Shown: positions 8,431-16,570, counted from the stretch's first letter. The stretch is DNA of 64,000 nt from Achromobacter xylosoxidans (GCF_001457475.1 NZ_LN831029.1:1426001-1490000), one strand, 5' to 3'. Notes: a model not told the origin generated them from the letters alone. Made by a program: numbers and translations.

Positions 8431-9868
8431 GGGCGCTGGCGGGCAGGAGGACGACGGCTTCGAGGCCGCCGCCGGGGCGATTGCTGAGACTGAGCCGACC
8501 GTGGTGGATGTCGACCACGCGCTTGATGATGGACAGCCCCAGGCCGGCGCCGGGCGTGCGCGGGTTGGGGCCGCGCGAGAAACGCTCGAAGGCGCTTTGC
8601 GCCAGCGCGGCGGGGATGCCGGGCCCCTGGTCGGCCACGGTGATGCGCCAGCCGGCGTCGTCGCGTTCGAGCCGCACGTCGATGTGGCCATCCGCCGAGG
8701 CGCCATGGCGCAGGGCATTGTCGATCAGGTTCTTGAAGGCCTCGCGCAGCATCAGGCTGTCGCCCGCGATGCGGGGCGGCGCGCCCTCTTGCGCGTCGGG
8801 CAGTTGCAGCCGCACATCGGGCTGCGGGTCGGCCTGCGGCACGGTGTCGTAGACGGCCTGCGAAAGCAGCTCGGCCAGGTCCACGGGACCGAACTTGCGC
8901 ACGTTGCTGCGGTGGATGACGCTGGCGTCGCTGAGCAGCTGGTTCACCAGCCGCGACAGCTTCTCGGCATTGCGCAGCACCGCCAGCAGGCTGCGGCGCT
9001 GTTCGGCCGGGTCTTCTTCGTCCAGCGCCACTTCCATCTGCGCGTGCAGCGCCGCCAGCGGCGTGCGCAGCTGGTGCGCGGCCTCGGCGATGAACAGGCG
9101 CAGGGTGTCGAGGTTCTCGGACAGCCGCGCCATGAAGCCGTCGAGCGAATGCACCAGCGTGTCCAGCTCCTCGGGCACGGGCGCGGCGATCGGATGCAGG
9201 TCGGCGGCGCTGCGCGCGGCCAGTTCGCGCTCGATGCGCTGGATCGGCGACAGCGAGCGCTGCAGGCCCCAGTAGGCCAGCGCCAGCGCCGCGGCGGTGA
9301 AACCGATCAGCGTCAGCGTGCCCTGCCACAGGATGCTCGCGGCCAGCGCGTTGCGCGCTTCGCGCGTCTGCGCGACCTGGATCAGCGCCGTCTCGGTGGC
9401 GCGCGGGCCGGCGATCTTGCGCTCCATCCACGCCACCCGCACCGGCTGGTCCTGGTAGGTGGCGGTGAACAGTTGCGTGTCGGCGTTGGCGTTGGCGTCG
9501 GCGCCGTGAGCAGGCGGGGCAGGCAGGTCGGCGTAGCCGGAAATCAGCGCGCCATCGGCCGCTGCCACGCGGTAGAACACACGGTCGCGCGGCGCCTGTT
9601 CCAACAGCGCGAGGGCGGCGTACGGCATGTCCATCTGCCACTCGCCCTGTACCAGCTGCAGGCTGTCCGCCATCGACAGCACCGAGGCCCGCAGCAGTTG
9701 GTCGTAGGTGGTGTCGGCCGTCTGCTGCGCATAGCCGCGCACCAGCAGGTACAGCGTGCCCAACCCCACCACGAACAGCGCCAGCAGCATCGCCAGCAGG
9801 CGCCGGCGCACGGAAATGCGGCGGGACGGCACCGGCTCAGTCCCGCGGCGCCGCGTCGGCGTCGGCAT
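8420..9868 (-). CDS. sensor histidine kinase, TctE type
   Basis: A 482-residue membrane kinase. Membrane helix 1 lies near residues 22-44, a periplasmic 2CSK_N-like region at about 50-175, and helix 2 near 180-200. A HAMP/linker follows, then the HisKA box with the phospho-acceptor His265 in EAAHQLRTPLAAL. The HATPase has N-box LIDNALRHG and G-boxes VADQGPGIP and GAGLGLSI. The architecture is that of TctE, the sensor of tricarboxylates. Start 9868 overlaps the response-regulator gene by 32 bp. A GTG at 9832, 4 bp after that gene's stop, is an alternative start. A citrate-type transporter is divergent from the operon, which supports a tri- or dicarboxylate signal. Confidence 0.93.
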   Translation of the reverse strand: MPTPTRRRGTEPVPSRRISVRRRLLAMLLALFVVGLGTLYLLVRGYAQQTADTTYDQLLRASVLSMADSLQLVQGEWQMDMPYAALALLEQAPRDRVFYRVAAADGALISGYADLPAPPAHGADANANADTQLFTATYQDQPVRVAWMERKIAGPRATETALIQVAQTREARNALAASILWQGTLTLIGFTAAALALAYWGLQRSLSPIQRIERELAARSAADLHPIAAPVPEELDTLVHSLDGFMARLSENLDTLRLFIAEAAHQLRTPLAALHAQMEVALDEEDPAEQRRSLLAVLRNAEKLSRLVNQLLSDASVIHRSNVRKFGPVDLAELLSQAVYDTVPQADPQPDVRLQLPDAQEGAPPRIAGDSLMLREAFKNLIDNALRHGASADGHIDVRLERDDAGWRITVADQGPGIPAALAQSAFERFSRGPNPRTPGAGLGLSIIKRVVDIHHGRLSLSNRPGGGLEAVVLLPASAHDA

Positions 9869-10535
9869 CCTCGACCGCCTTCAGCAGGTAGCCGGTGCCG
9901 CGCTGCGTCTCGATGCGCAGCGGCGAGCCTTCCAGCTTCCTGCGCAAGCGCGCGATGTAGACCTCGATGGCATTGGGCGCGGCATCATCATCGAACGCGA
10001 AGAGTTTGTTGGCGATCTCGGCCTTGCTCACCGCGCGGTTCATGCCGGCCAGCAGGATCTCGAGCAGGCTGTACTCCCGCTTGGGCAGATCGATGCGCTG
10101 CCCCGCCAGGCTGACCTGCCGCGCCGCGCTGTCGATCACCAGATCGCCAAACCGCAACACCCCTGCCGCCTGCACGCTGGGCCGCCGCAGCAACGCCCGG
10201 CAGCGCGCTTCCAGTTCGCGGAAGTCGAACGGCTTGGCCAGGTAATCATCGGCCCCCGTATCCAGCGCATGCACCCGATCCTCGATATCGATGCGCGCCG
10301 TCAGCGCCAGCACCGGCGTCTTGCTGCCCCGATCCCGCAACCGATGCAGGATCTCGAACCCCGACATGCGCGGCAACCCGATATCCAGGATCACCAGATC
10401 GAAGGTCTCGTACTGCAACACCCCATCCGCGCTCAACCCATCCTTCTGGCAATCGACGGCATGCCCAAGACGACGCAGCCGACGCACAAGCGCGTCGGCC
10501 AGGTCCTCATCATCTTCGATCACCAGAATCCGCAT
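9837..10535 (-). CDS. OmpR-family response regulator, TctD type
   Basis: A 232-residue regulator. The receiver domain (residues 1-115) has acidic pocket EDDED, phospho-acceptor Asp51 in LVILDIGLP and Lys in YLAKPFD. A winged-helix DNA-binding domain spans 125-222 (KREYSLLEILL, NAIEVYIARLRRKL, IETQRGTGYLL). It is co-transcribed with, and overlaps, the TctE-like kinase gene. The ATG at 10535 starts exactly at the receiver fold; a longer upstream frame is not supported. The likely target is the divergent CitMHS transporter gene at 11066, across a 530-bp region that contains repeat copy A. Confidence 0.94.
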   Translation of the reverse strand: MRILVIEDDEDLADALVRRLRRLGHAVDCQKDGLSADGVLQYETFDLVILDIGLPRMSGFEILHRLRDRGSKTPVLALTARIDIEDRVHALDTGADDYLAKPFDFRELEARCRALLRRPSVQAAGVLRFGDLVIDSAARQVSLAGQRIDLPKREYSLLEILLAGMNRAVSKAEIANKLFAFDDDAAPNAIEVYIARLRRKLEGSPLRIETQRGTGYLLKAVEDADADAAPRD

Positions 10536-10676
10536 GCGCGAGATTGTCGCATAGCGTCCCCAGCCACCCATGGCCCCCGCCGCCACATCCGTCCCCCTGT
10601 AACGCCCTGTCATAGCGCCCCGCTCCCCACCCGCGCGCAGCGCACACCGCCACGCAATCCCCCACCGCGTATGCCG

Positions 10677-10700
10677 TTTGGGCCGCCCGCGCGGCCCAAA
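10677..10700 (+). repeat. satellite hairpin of repeat family, copy A2
   Basis: A perfect 10-bp stem (TTTGGGCCGC / GCGGCCCAAA) closes on the loop CCGC. The 16-mer GGCCGCCCGCGCGGCC at 10681-10696 recurs exactly near the two other large palindromes (26762-26777 on the plus strand, 34316-34331 on the minus strand). It lies on the same relative side, 70 bp before the left arm here against 104 bp in the other two. The flanking stem bases differ between copies but pair within each copy. Confidence 0.7.
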
Positions 10701-10766
10701 AAGGCGGGCCGCCACCACTCCCCATGCCGCCGAGGTCCAGCAACGCATCAAACCCAGAAACCGGTA

Positions 10767-10927
10767 GTCCGGGGCGGGCGGGTGTCGCGGGGCGCGCCGT
10801 CAGATGCGCCCGACGGAATCCGAAGGAGTCGCCGTAGGCGAGGACGAGGATGAGGAAGGGGCAGTCCGGAGCGAACGCTCCGGACCGCAATCGCAGGCGC
10901 GCCCCGCGACACCCGCCCGCCCCGGAC
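10767..10927 (+). repeat. large structured palindromic repeat, copy A (161 bp)
   Basis: The left arm 10767-10798 is the exact reverse complement of the right arm 10896-10927 (32 of 32 bp). The 97-bp interior carries a conserved AGATGCGCCC block (10802-10811). A small hairpin TCGCC-GTA-GGCGA follows. A 36-bp block (10858-10893) contains GTCCGGAGCG/CGCTCCGGAC as a second hairpin and ends GCAATCG. The 36-bp block is identical to copy C and differs at one base from copy B, while the outer arms differ between copies. It sits between two divergent promoters, so it is not simply a terminator. Confidence 0.85.
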
Positions 10928-11065
10928 GGCCTACATCTCCTTTGTCACCCACTCCCCACCCGACCCCGGCCCCCAAAAAACGACAGGTTCCAGACAGCTT
11001 TTCTTCCTAGTCTTCCGCCCCAGCGCCCCGAGCGCAAATAACAACGAGCCCGGAGATACCCCCTC

Positions 11066-12406
11066 ATGCTATTGACCCTGCTTGGCTTCGGCATGGTGAT
11101 CACGTTCATGACGCTGATCATGACCAAGCGCCTCTCGCCCCTGGTGGCGCTCATCCTTGTTCCGATCATCTTCGCCCTGCTCGGCGGCTTCGGCGCCGGC
11201 ATCGACAAGATGATGCTCGACGGCATCCGCAAGATCGCGCCCACCGGCGTCATGCTGATGTTCGCCATCCTCTACTTCGGCGTGATGATCGACGCCGGCC
11301 TGTTCGACCCCATCGTCGGCCGCATCCTGCGCGCGGTGAAGGGCGATCCGCTCAAGATCGTGGTCGGCACCACCGTGCTGGCGCTGGTCATCTCGCTGGA
11401 CGGCGACGGCTCCACCACCTACATGATCGTGGTGGCCTCGATGCTGCCGCTGTATCGCCGCCTGAAGATGAACGCGCTGTCCATGACCTGTCTGGCGATG
11501 CTGGCCAGCGGCGTCATGAACCTGACGCCGTGGGGCGGACCGACCGCGCGCGCCGCCAGCGCGCTGCACGTGGACGCCGGCGACATCTTCGTGCCGCTGG
11601 TGCCGGTGATGGGCGTGGCCATCGTCGCGATCCTGTTGCTGGCCGTCTTCCTGGGCCTGCGCGAACGCCGCCGCCTGGGCGTGCTGTCGCTGCCCGACGG
11701 CGCCGCGCTGCAGGCCGGCTACGACGAGGACGGCCCCAAGAACCTGCCCGAGATCGAAGTCGACCACGACCTGCGCCGCCCCAAGCTGCTGTGGGTCAAC
11801 GCCGGCCTGACGCTGGCGCTGATGGTGAGCCTGGTGATGGGCGTGCTGCCGCTGCCGGTGCTGTTCATGATCGCCTTCGCGGTCGCGCTGATCATCAACT
11901 ACCCGAACCTGGCCGAGCAGCGCCGCCGCGTGGCGCAGCATGCCGGCAACGTGCTGTCGGTGGTGTCGCTGATCTTCGCGGCGGGCATCTTCACCGGCAT
12001 CCTGTCGGGCACGGGCATGGTCGAAGCCATGTCGCGCAGCCTGCTGGCGGTGATCCCCGACGCGCTCGGGCCGTATCTGGCCGGCATCACCGCGCTGGTC
12101 AGCCTGCCGTTCACCTTCTTCATGTCGAACGACGCCTTCTACTTCGGCGTGCTGCCGATCCTGAGCGAAGCGGCGCAGGGCTATGGCATCTCGCCGGTGG
12201 AAATGGCGCGCGCGTCGCTGATCGGCCAGCCGGTGCACCTGCTCAGTCCGCTGGTGCCCTCGACCTACCTGCTGGTGGGCCTGGCGGGCGTGGAGTTCGG
12301 CGATCACCAGCGCTATGCGCTCAAGTGGGCCACGATGGTGTGCCTGGTGATGCTGGCGGCCGCGCTGGCGTTCGGTCTGTTCCCCCTGGTCGGCGCCGTC
12401 GCCTGA
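11066..12406 (+). CDS. CitMHS-family citrate/metal-citrate transporter
   Basis: A 446-residue integral membrane protein with about 11-12 hydrophobic segments in two halves. Family signatures are visible: FGVMIDAGLFDPIVGRILR, VISLDGDGSTTYMIV near residues 105-125, and NLTPWGGPTARAASAL. CitMHS carriers import citrate or citrate-divalent-metal complexes with protons across the inner membrane. The length is as expected (about 430-450). It is divergent from a TctD/TctE-type two-component system, which fits control by tricarboxylate. A PhaB-like reductase gene follows 39 bp downstream on the same strand. Substrate (citrate or another di/tricarboxylate) is inferred from family and regulator. Confidence 0.92.
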   Translation: MLLTLLGFGMVITFMTLIMTKRLSPLVALILVPIIFALLGGFGAGIDKMMLDGIRKIAPTGVMLMFAILYFGVMIDAGLFDPIVGRILRAVKGDPLKIVVGTTVLALVISLDGDGSTTYMIVVASMLPLYRRLKMNALSMTCLAMLASGVMNLTPWGGPTARAASALHVDAGDIFVPLVPVMGVAIVAILLLAVFLGLRERRRLGVLSLPDGAALQAGYDEDGPKNLPEIEVDHDLRRPKLLWVNAGLTLALMVSLVMGVLPLPVLFMIAFAVALIINYPNLAEQRRRVAQHAGNVLSVVSLIFAAGIFTGILSGTGMVEAMSRSLLAVIPDALGPYLAGITALVSLPFTFFMSNDAFYFGVLPILSEAAQGYGISPVEMARASLIGQPVHLLSPLVPSTYLLVGLAGVEFGDHQRYALKWATMVCLVMLAAALAFGLFPLVGAVA

Positions 12407-12445
12407 CGGCGGCGCCTTCCCACGTTTCTTGAAAGGAGAACGTTC

Positions 12446-13186
12446 ATGGCTTTGCGCATTGCCTACGTCACCAGCGGGATGGGCCACACCGGCACCGCGA
12501 TCTGCCAGGCGCTGCACCAAGCGGGCCACCGCGTCATCGCCGGCTGCGGGCCGCGCTCGTCGCGCAAGGACCACTGGCTGAAGGAACAGAAGTCGCTGGG
12601 CTACGACTTCATCGCCTCCGAAGGCGACGCCACCGACTGGGCCTCGACCGAGGCGGCCTTCGCCAAGGTGCGGCGCGAGGTCGGCGAGATCGACGTGCTG
12701 GTCAACAACGCCGGCGCCATGCTCGACATGCGCTTTCGCCAGATGAGCCAGGCCGACTGGTCGGCGGTGCTGCGCAGCAACCTGGACACGCTGTTCAACA
12801 GCACCAAGCAGGTGGTCGACAGCATGGCCGACCGCGGCTGGGGCCGCATCATCAACATCGGCTCGGTGGCGGCCGAGAAGGGCCAGATCGGCCAGATCAA
12901 CTACGCCACCGCCAAGGGCGCGGTGATCGGCTTCACCCGCTCGCTGGCGCAGGAAGTGGCGGCGCGCGGCGTCACCGTCAACCTGGTGTCGCCGGGCTTC
13001 ATCGCCGACGACACCGTCAAGGCGTTCCCGCCGGCGCTGCTGGACCGCATCATCGAAAGCGTGCCGGTGGGCCGCCTGGGCACCGCCCAGGACCTGGCCG
13101 GCCTGTGCGCCTGGCTGGCGTCGGACCAGGCGGCGTTCGTGACCGGCGCGAACTATGCGATCAACGGCGGCGTGTACATGAGTTGA
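12446..13186 (+). CDS. SDR-family reductase, PhaB-like (acetoacetyl-CoA reductase type)
   Basis: A 246-residue short-chain dehydrogenase strongly resembling PhaB: AYVTSGMGHTGTAICQAL, VIAGCGPRSSRKDHWLKEQK, YDFIASEGDATDW. Catalytic residues are Ser140, Tyr153 and Lys157 (YATAK). PhaB reduces acetoacetyl-CoA to (R)-3-hydroxybutyryl-CoA with NADPH. Oddly, the cofactor-binding glycine motif, TGGMGGIG in PhaB, reads TSGMGHTG here (residues 9-16), losing the first Gly and one inner Gly. Either cofactor handling is altered or the substrate differs. A good ribosome-binding site (AAAGGAGA) precedes the ATG. It lies 39 bp behind the citrate transporter, not beside phaA or phaC, so the pathway is uncertain. 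Confidence 0.85.
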   Translation: MALRIAYVTSGMGHTGTAICQALHQAGHRVIAGCGPRSSRKDHWLKEQKSLGYDFIASEGDATDWASTEAAFAKVRREVGEIDVLVNNAGAMLDMRFRQMSQADWSAVLRSNLDTLFNSTKQVVDSMADRGWGRIINIGSVAAEKGQIGQINYATAKGAVIGFTRSLAQEVAARGVTVNLVSPGFIADDTVKAFPPALLDRIIESVPVGRLGTAQDLAGLCAWLASDQAAFVTGANYAINGGVYMS

Positions 13187-13196
13187 GCGGGCGCCA

Positions 13197-13961
13197 TCAC
13201 CCCCGATTGATCGATACCCCGCCATCCACCAGCAGTGCCGTGCCGGTGGTGAAGCTGGACGCGTCCGACGCCAGGTACAGGGCGGAGCGGGCGATCTCGG
13301 CGGGGCTGGCCAGGCGCTTGAGCGCGTGCAGGCTCTCAATGTAGCGGCGCGCCTCGGGCGAGTCCATCGAGGCGCGGCCCATCGGCGTGTCGGTGCCGCC
13401 TGGCAGCAGGGCGTTGGCGCGGATGCCCTGGGCGCCATATTCGGCGGCGATCGCCTGGGTCAGGCCGATCAGGCCGGCCTTGCTGGCGGCATAGGCGCCC
13501 ATGCCGGGAAAGCCCGCCGTGTGGCCGACGAAGGTGGACGTGAAAACCAGCGAGCCGCCGCCCCGCCGCAGCATCGCCGGGATCTGGTGGCGCGCGCCGA
13601 GGAAGGCGCTGCTCAGGTTGGTGTCCAGGATCTGGCGCCATGCGTCGGGCGGAACCTGGTGCAGGGGCAGGGCGTCGCCGGTCATGCCGGCGTTGTTGAA
13701 GGCGATGTCCAGTCCGCCGAAGCGACGCTCGGCGAGGGTGACGGCGGCCTCGGCGACGGCCTCGTCGCGCACATCGCCGGCCAGCGGCACGGCGTGGCCG
13801 CCATCGGCTTCGATGGCCGCGACCAGGTGTTCCAGTTCGGCCTGGCGCCGCGCCACCACCACCAGGCTGGCGCCCTCGCGGGCGAACAGCTTTGCCGCTT
13901 CGTAGCCGATGCCCGAGCTGGCGCCGGTGATGATGGCGACTTTGCCGGTCAGTTGATGCAT
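13197..13961 (-). CDS. SDR-family oxidoreductase
   Basis: A 254-residue classical short-chain dehydrogenase with every core motif: TGASSGIG at residues 12-19, NNAG near 89-92, Ser142, and the Tyr157/Lys161 pair in YAASK. It ends in a DGG motif and the usual C-terminal segment. The substrate cannot be predicted from sequence. It converges on the PhaB-like gene with a 10-bp gap, so the two are not one operon. The ATG at 13961 begins directly at the Rossmann fold. Confidence 0.9.
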   Translation of the reverse strand: MHQLTGKVAIITGASSGIGYEAAKLFAREGASLVVVARRQAELEHLVAAIEADGGHAVPLAGDVRDEAVAEAAVTLAERRFGGLDIAFNNAGMTGDALPLHQVPPDAWRQILDTNLSSAFLGARHQIPAMLRRGGGSLVFTSTFVGHTAGFPGMGAYAASKAGLIGLTQAIAAEYGAQGIRANALLPGGTDTPMGRASMDSPEARRYIESLHALKRLASPAEIARSALYLASDASSFTTGTALLVDGGVSINRG

Positions 13962-14117
13962 GGTGAATCCTTGTAGGTAAATGACCTGGCGACGATAGGC
14001 AAGCCGCGATGCGCCGGCTATCCGGATCTTGCGATGGGGCCGGGCGCGCCAATTGCTGACATCGTCCCGACGTCCGCGCATGCCTGCGCGTGGCGCTGTG
14101 CAGAAGGACTGAACGCC

Positions 14118-14945
14118 ATGGAATCGATCTGGGTGATCGGCGATGTGCATGGTTGCCGCGACTCCCTGGATGCCTTGCTGGCGCGTCCCGAGATCGCCGA
14201 CGATCCGCGCTGCCGGTTCTGGTTCGTGGGCGACCTGGTCAACCGCGGGCCGGCGTCGGCCGCGACATTGCGGCGGGTCAGGGCGCTGGGCGAGCGCGCC
14301 ACCGTCGTGCTCGGCAATCACGACCTGCGGGCGCTGGCGGTCGCCGCCGGCTGCCTGCGGCCGGGCCGCCGCGATACGCTGGACGAGCTGCTGCGCGCGC
14401 GCGACGCCACGTCGCTGCTGGACTGGCTGCGCCGGCAGCCGTTGCTGCACGCCGAAGCCGGCCACCTGCTGGTGCACGCCGGCCTCTATCCGCGCTGGGA
14501 TCCTGCCACGGCGATGGCGCGCGCGCGAGAGGTCGAGGCGTTGCTGCGCCATCCGCGCTGGCGCCAGCACCTGCCGCGGATCCGGGGGCCGTCGCCGCTG
14601 TCCTGGCGCGACACGATGTCGGGCGCGGCCAGGCTGAGGTTCATTGTCCGGGCGTTCACCCAGATGCGGCTCTGCCGCCCCGACGGCACATTGGCGCCGC
14701 ACGCCAAGGCCGCGCCGGGACGCTGGCCATCCGGCATGCTGCCCTGGTTCGACGTCCCGGGCCGGCAGGCGGGGCCGGCTCCAGTCCTTTTTGGCCACTG
14801 GGCAACGCTGGGATTGCTGGTGCGGTCGGACGTGGTGTGCCTGGATACCGGGTGCGTATCCGGCGGCGTATTGACAGCCCTGCGCCTGGCTGACCGCAAG
14901 TTGCTTCAGGTGGGGCGCGAGGCGTTGTGGCCCGTGCCTGCCTGA
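14118..14945 (+). CDS. apaH: symmetrical bis(5'-nucleosyl)-tetraphosphatase (ApaH-like)
   Basis: A 275-residue metallophosphoesterase. The metal-binding motifs appear in order: GDVHG (residues 8-12), GDLVNRGP, GNHD, a histidine in LLVHAGLYP, and the C-terminal GHWATLG and LDTGCVSGG. This order, spacing and length are those of ApaH, which hydrolyses Ap4A to two ADP in the cytoplasm and so affects stress responses and NAD-type RNA caps. The ATG 14118 begins right at the fold; an upstream in-frame ATG at 14034 is not supported. Its 3' end overlaps the end of the convergent receiver-protein gene by 40 bp. Confidence 0.93.
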   Translation: MESIWVIGDVHGCRDSLDALLARPEIADDPRCRFWFVGDLVNRGPASAATLRRVRALGERATVVLGNHDLRALAVAAGCLRPGRRDTLDELLRARDATSLLDWLRRQPLLHAEAGHLLVHAGLYPRWDPATAMARAREVEALLRHPRWRQHLPRIRGPSPLSWRDTMSGAARLRFIVRAFTQMRLCRPDGTLAPHAKAAPGRWPSGMLPWFDVPGRQAGPAPVLFGHWATLGLLVRSDVVCLDTGCVSGGVLTALRLADRKLLQVGREALWPVPA

Positions 14946-15406
14946 ATGTGGCCGGCGCAGCGATTCAGATAGTCCAGCAGTTCGCCGGGATCGGCAGGCT
15001 TGGTGAAATAGCGGTCGAAGCCGGCGATGCGTCCGCGCTCGAGGTCTTGCGGGCTGCCGTAGCCGCTGAGCGCGACGATCACCAAGCCTGCTGCCCAGGG
15101 TTCGCGCCGCAGCCGTTGGCAAAGGGTGTAGCCGTCCAGTTCCGGCATGCTGATGTCGAGCAGGACGATGTCCGGCCGGTGCGCCTGCGCCAGGGCGAGG
15201 GCCGTGCGCCCTTCGAGCGCGGTATGGACCTGGTGGTGGTCAAGCCTGAGGATTTCCGCCAGGGTTTCGACAGCGTCCCGATTGTCGTCGGCCAGCAGGA
15301 TGGTCAAAGGCCGCGGTGGCATTGGCGGGCCTGTTTCCTTGGTTCCGGGCTGCGGGCTTTGCGATAGGGGGCCGGCCGTATCCTGCCTGGGCGTGCGGAT
15401 CGTCAC
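14906..15406 (-). CDS. single-domain response regulator (receiver only)
   Basis: A 166-residue protein: a proline-rich leader of about 33 residues, then one receiver domain (LTILLADDNRDAVETLAEIL, phospho-acceptor Asp84 in IVLLDISMPELDGY, Lys in RYFTKPADP). It has no output domain, so it works like CheY/DivK-type regulators or as a phosphorelay carrier. GTG 15406 is chosen because AGGAGG lies 9 nt upstream of it; ATG 15322, directly at the receiver fold, is an alternative. The 3' end overlaps apaH tail to tail. Two orphan-looking kinases at 16677 and 18244 are possible partners (inference). Confidence 0.85.
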   Translation of the reverse strand: MTIRTPRQDTAGPLSQSPQPGTKETGPPMPPRPLTILLADDNRDAVETLAEILRLDHHQVHTALEGRTALALAQAHRPDIVLLDISMPELDGYTLCQRLRREPWAAGLVIVALSGYGSPQDLERGRIAGFDRYFTKPADPGELLDYLNRCAGHIQAGTGHNASRPT

Positions 15407-15736
15407 GGATGGAGTCCTCCTCAACCTGTTGCTGGCAGCTTAGTTGCTGTGGTCGGACGGATGCTTCACCTTTGTTTCACTAAATTTCATGCTATGCCGT
15501 CATCCCGTGGCCGGTGAGATGCCCGCAAACCAGTGCATGCGCACTGGCCAGCGGCAGAACGCGCCGCTCTCCCGGAGCGGCCAGAAGCGGCGATGCCGGC
15601 AAGGTAATGGGCGCTTACATCTTCGGCGCGGCCAGATTATCAGAGGCATTCCGGCGCGGCTCGCGACCGGGCACGGCATTTGCTAGCCGTTGGCACGGCT
15701 TCCGTTCCGGTGAGCCGCCCGACTGAGGTTCATACC
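15407..15736. other. 330-bp divergent intergenic region (receiver gene / galU)
   Basis: No credible gene. The left part is AT-richer (15463-15495, including CACTAAATTTCATGC) and probably holds the promoter for the minus-strand receiver gene. A weak sigma-70-like pair, TTACAT (about 15613) and TTATCA (about 15636), could serve galU, whose ATG follows about 100 bp later. Both promoter readings are low confidence. I see no repeat or strong hairpin. Confidence 0.4.
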
Positions 15737-16570
15737 ATGCTTCCCATACGCAAAGCGGTTTTCCCCGTTGCTGGCCTCGGCACGCGCTTTCTGCCCGCGA
15801 CCAAGGCCATGCCCAAAGAAATGCTGCCCATCGTCGACCGGCCGCTCATCCAATATGCCGTCGAGGAGGCGGTGGCCGCCGGCATTACGGAGCTGATCTT
15901 CGTGACCGGCCGCAACAAGCGCGCCATCGAAGACCATTTCGACCGCGTGCCGGAACTGGAGCGTGACCTTGAACTGAAGAACAAGGCCGTGCTGCTCGAT
16001 AGCGTGCGCAATGTCATTCCGGAAACCGTGAAGTGCGTCTATACCCGCCAGCCCGCCGCCCTGGGACTGGGCCACGCCGTGCTGTGCGCCGCCTCGATCG
16101 TGGGCAATGAGCCGTTCGCGGTGCTGCTGGCGGACGACATGATCGACGCCGAAACGCCCGTCATCGGCGAGATGATGAAGGTGGCGCGGGAGTTCGACGG
16201 CAGCGTGATCGCGGTGCAGAAGGTGCCGCCGGCCCACACCCATCAGTATGGGATCGTCTCCGGCGCGCAGGCCTCGTACGGGGTGCTGCGCCTGACCGGC
16301 ATCGTCGAGAAGCCGCGGCCCGAAGACGCGCCGACCGACCTGGGCGTGGTGGGACGCTACATCCTCGATCCCGCCATCTTCCCGGCGTTGCAGGCGACCC
16401 GGCCGGGCGTCGGCGGCGAAATCCAGCTGACCGACGCCATCGCGGCCCTGCTCGAGCGGGGGCGCGTGTTTGGCTACCAGTACGAGGGTCAACGCTACGA
16501 CTGTGGCAGCAAGGAGGGCTTCTACCGCGCCACCATGGAGATGGGCCGGAAGTATCACGGCCTGGGGTGA
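15737..16570 (+). CDS. galU: UTP--glucose-1-phosphate uridylyltransferase
   Basis: A 277-residue nucleotidyltransferase with the GalU signature [20 protein letters not shown] at residues 7-26, the conserved [28 protein letters not shown], and the C-terminal [12 protein letters not shown]. GalU makes UDP-glucose from UTP and glucose-1-phosphate in the cytoplasm, for lipopolysaccharide, exopolysaccharide and osmoregulated glucans. The length is normal. It stands alone; a hybrid kinase follows on the same strand after 106 bp. Confidence 0.97.
   Translation: MLPIRKAVFPVAGLGTRFLPATKAMPKEMLPIVDRPLIQYAVEEAVAAGITELIFVTGRNKRAIEDHFDRVPELERDLELKNKAVLLDSVRNVIPETVKCVYTRQPAALGLGHAVLCAASIVGNEPFAVLLADDMIDAETPVIGEMMKVAREFDGSVIAVQKVPPAHTHQYGIVSGAQASYGVLRLTGIVEKPRPEDAPTDLGVVGRYILDPAIFPALQATRPGVGGEIQLTDAIAALLERGRVFGYQYEGQRYDCGSKEGFYRATMEMGRKYHGLG

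Larger units (their letters stand above)
10536..11065. other. 530-bp divergent intergenic region (tctD-like / citM-like)
   Basis: This stretch holds no credible gene. From left to right it carries the start-side leader of the response-regulator operon (minus strand), the small satellite hairpin at 10677-10700, the large palindromic repeat copy A (10767-10927), and an AT-richer segment (10975-11040) that probably contains the promoter and leader of the citrate transporter, which has a GGAGA ribosome-binding site at 11052-11056. Short open frames inside the repeat arise from repeat DNA shared with the two other copies and are not counted as genes. Confidence 0.7.

Noticed and set aside
10804..11041. 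Small open frames in repeat A and similar ones in B and C, whose translations share strings such as RSGAFAPDCP or its antisense counterpart SGANAPDRNRS
   Set aside because: The shared peptides follow directly from the conserved 36-bp DNA block. The frames have no consistent start, ribosome-binding site or end, and the arms vary without regard to codons. They are treated as repeat DNA and not as genes.
11069..13438. Very long antisense open frames (for example opposite the citrate carrier, the RND pumps and the receptor genes)
   Set aside because: High GC makes long antisense frames common. These are rich in Arg/Ala/His/Gln, overlap well-supported genes fully and show no family resemblance.
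13197..13961. Considered as part of one operon with the PhaB-like reductase
   Set aside because: The two genes are convergent, 10 bp apart, so they are transcribed in opposite directions.
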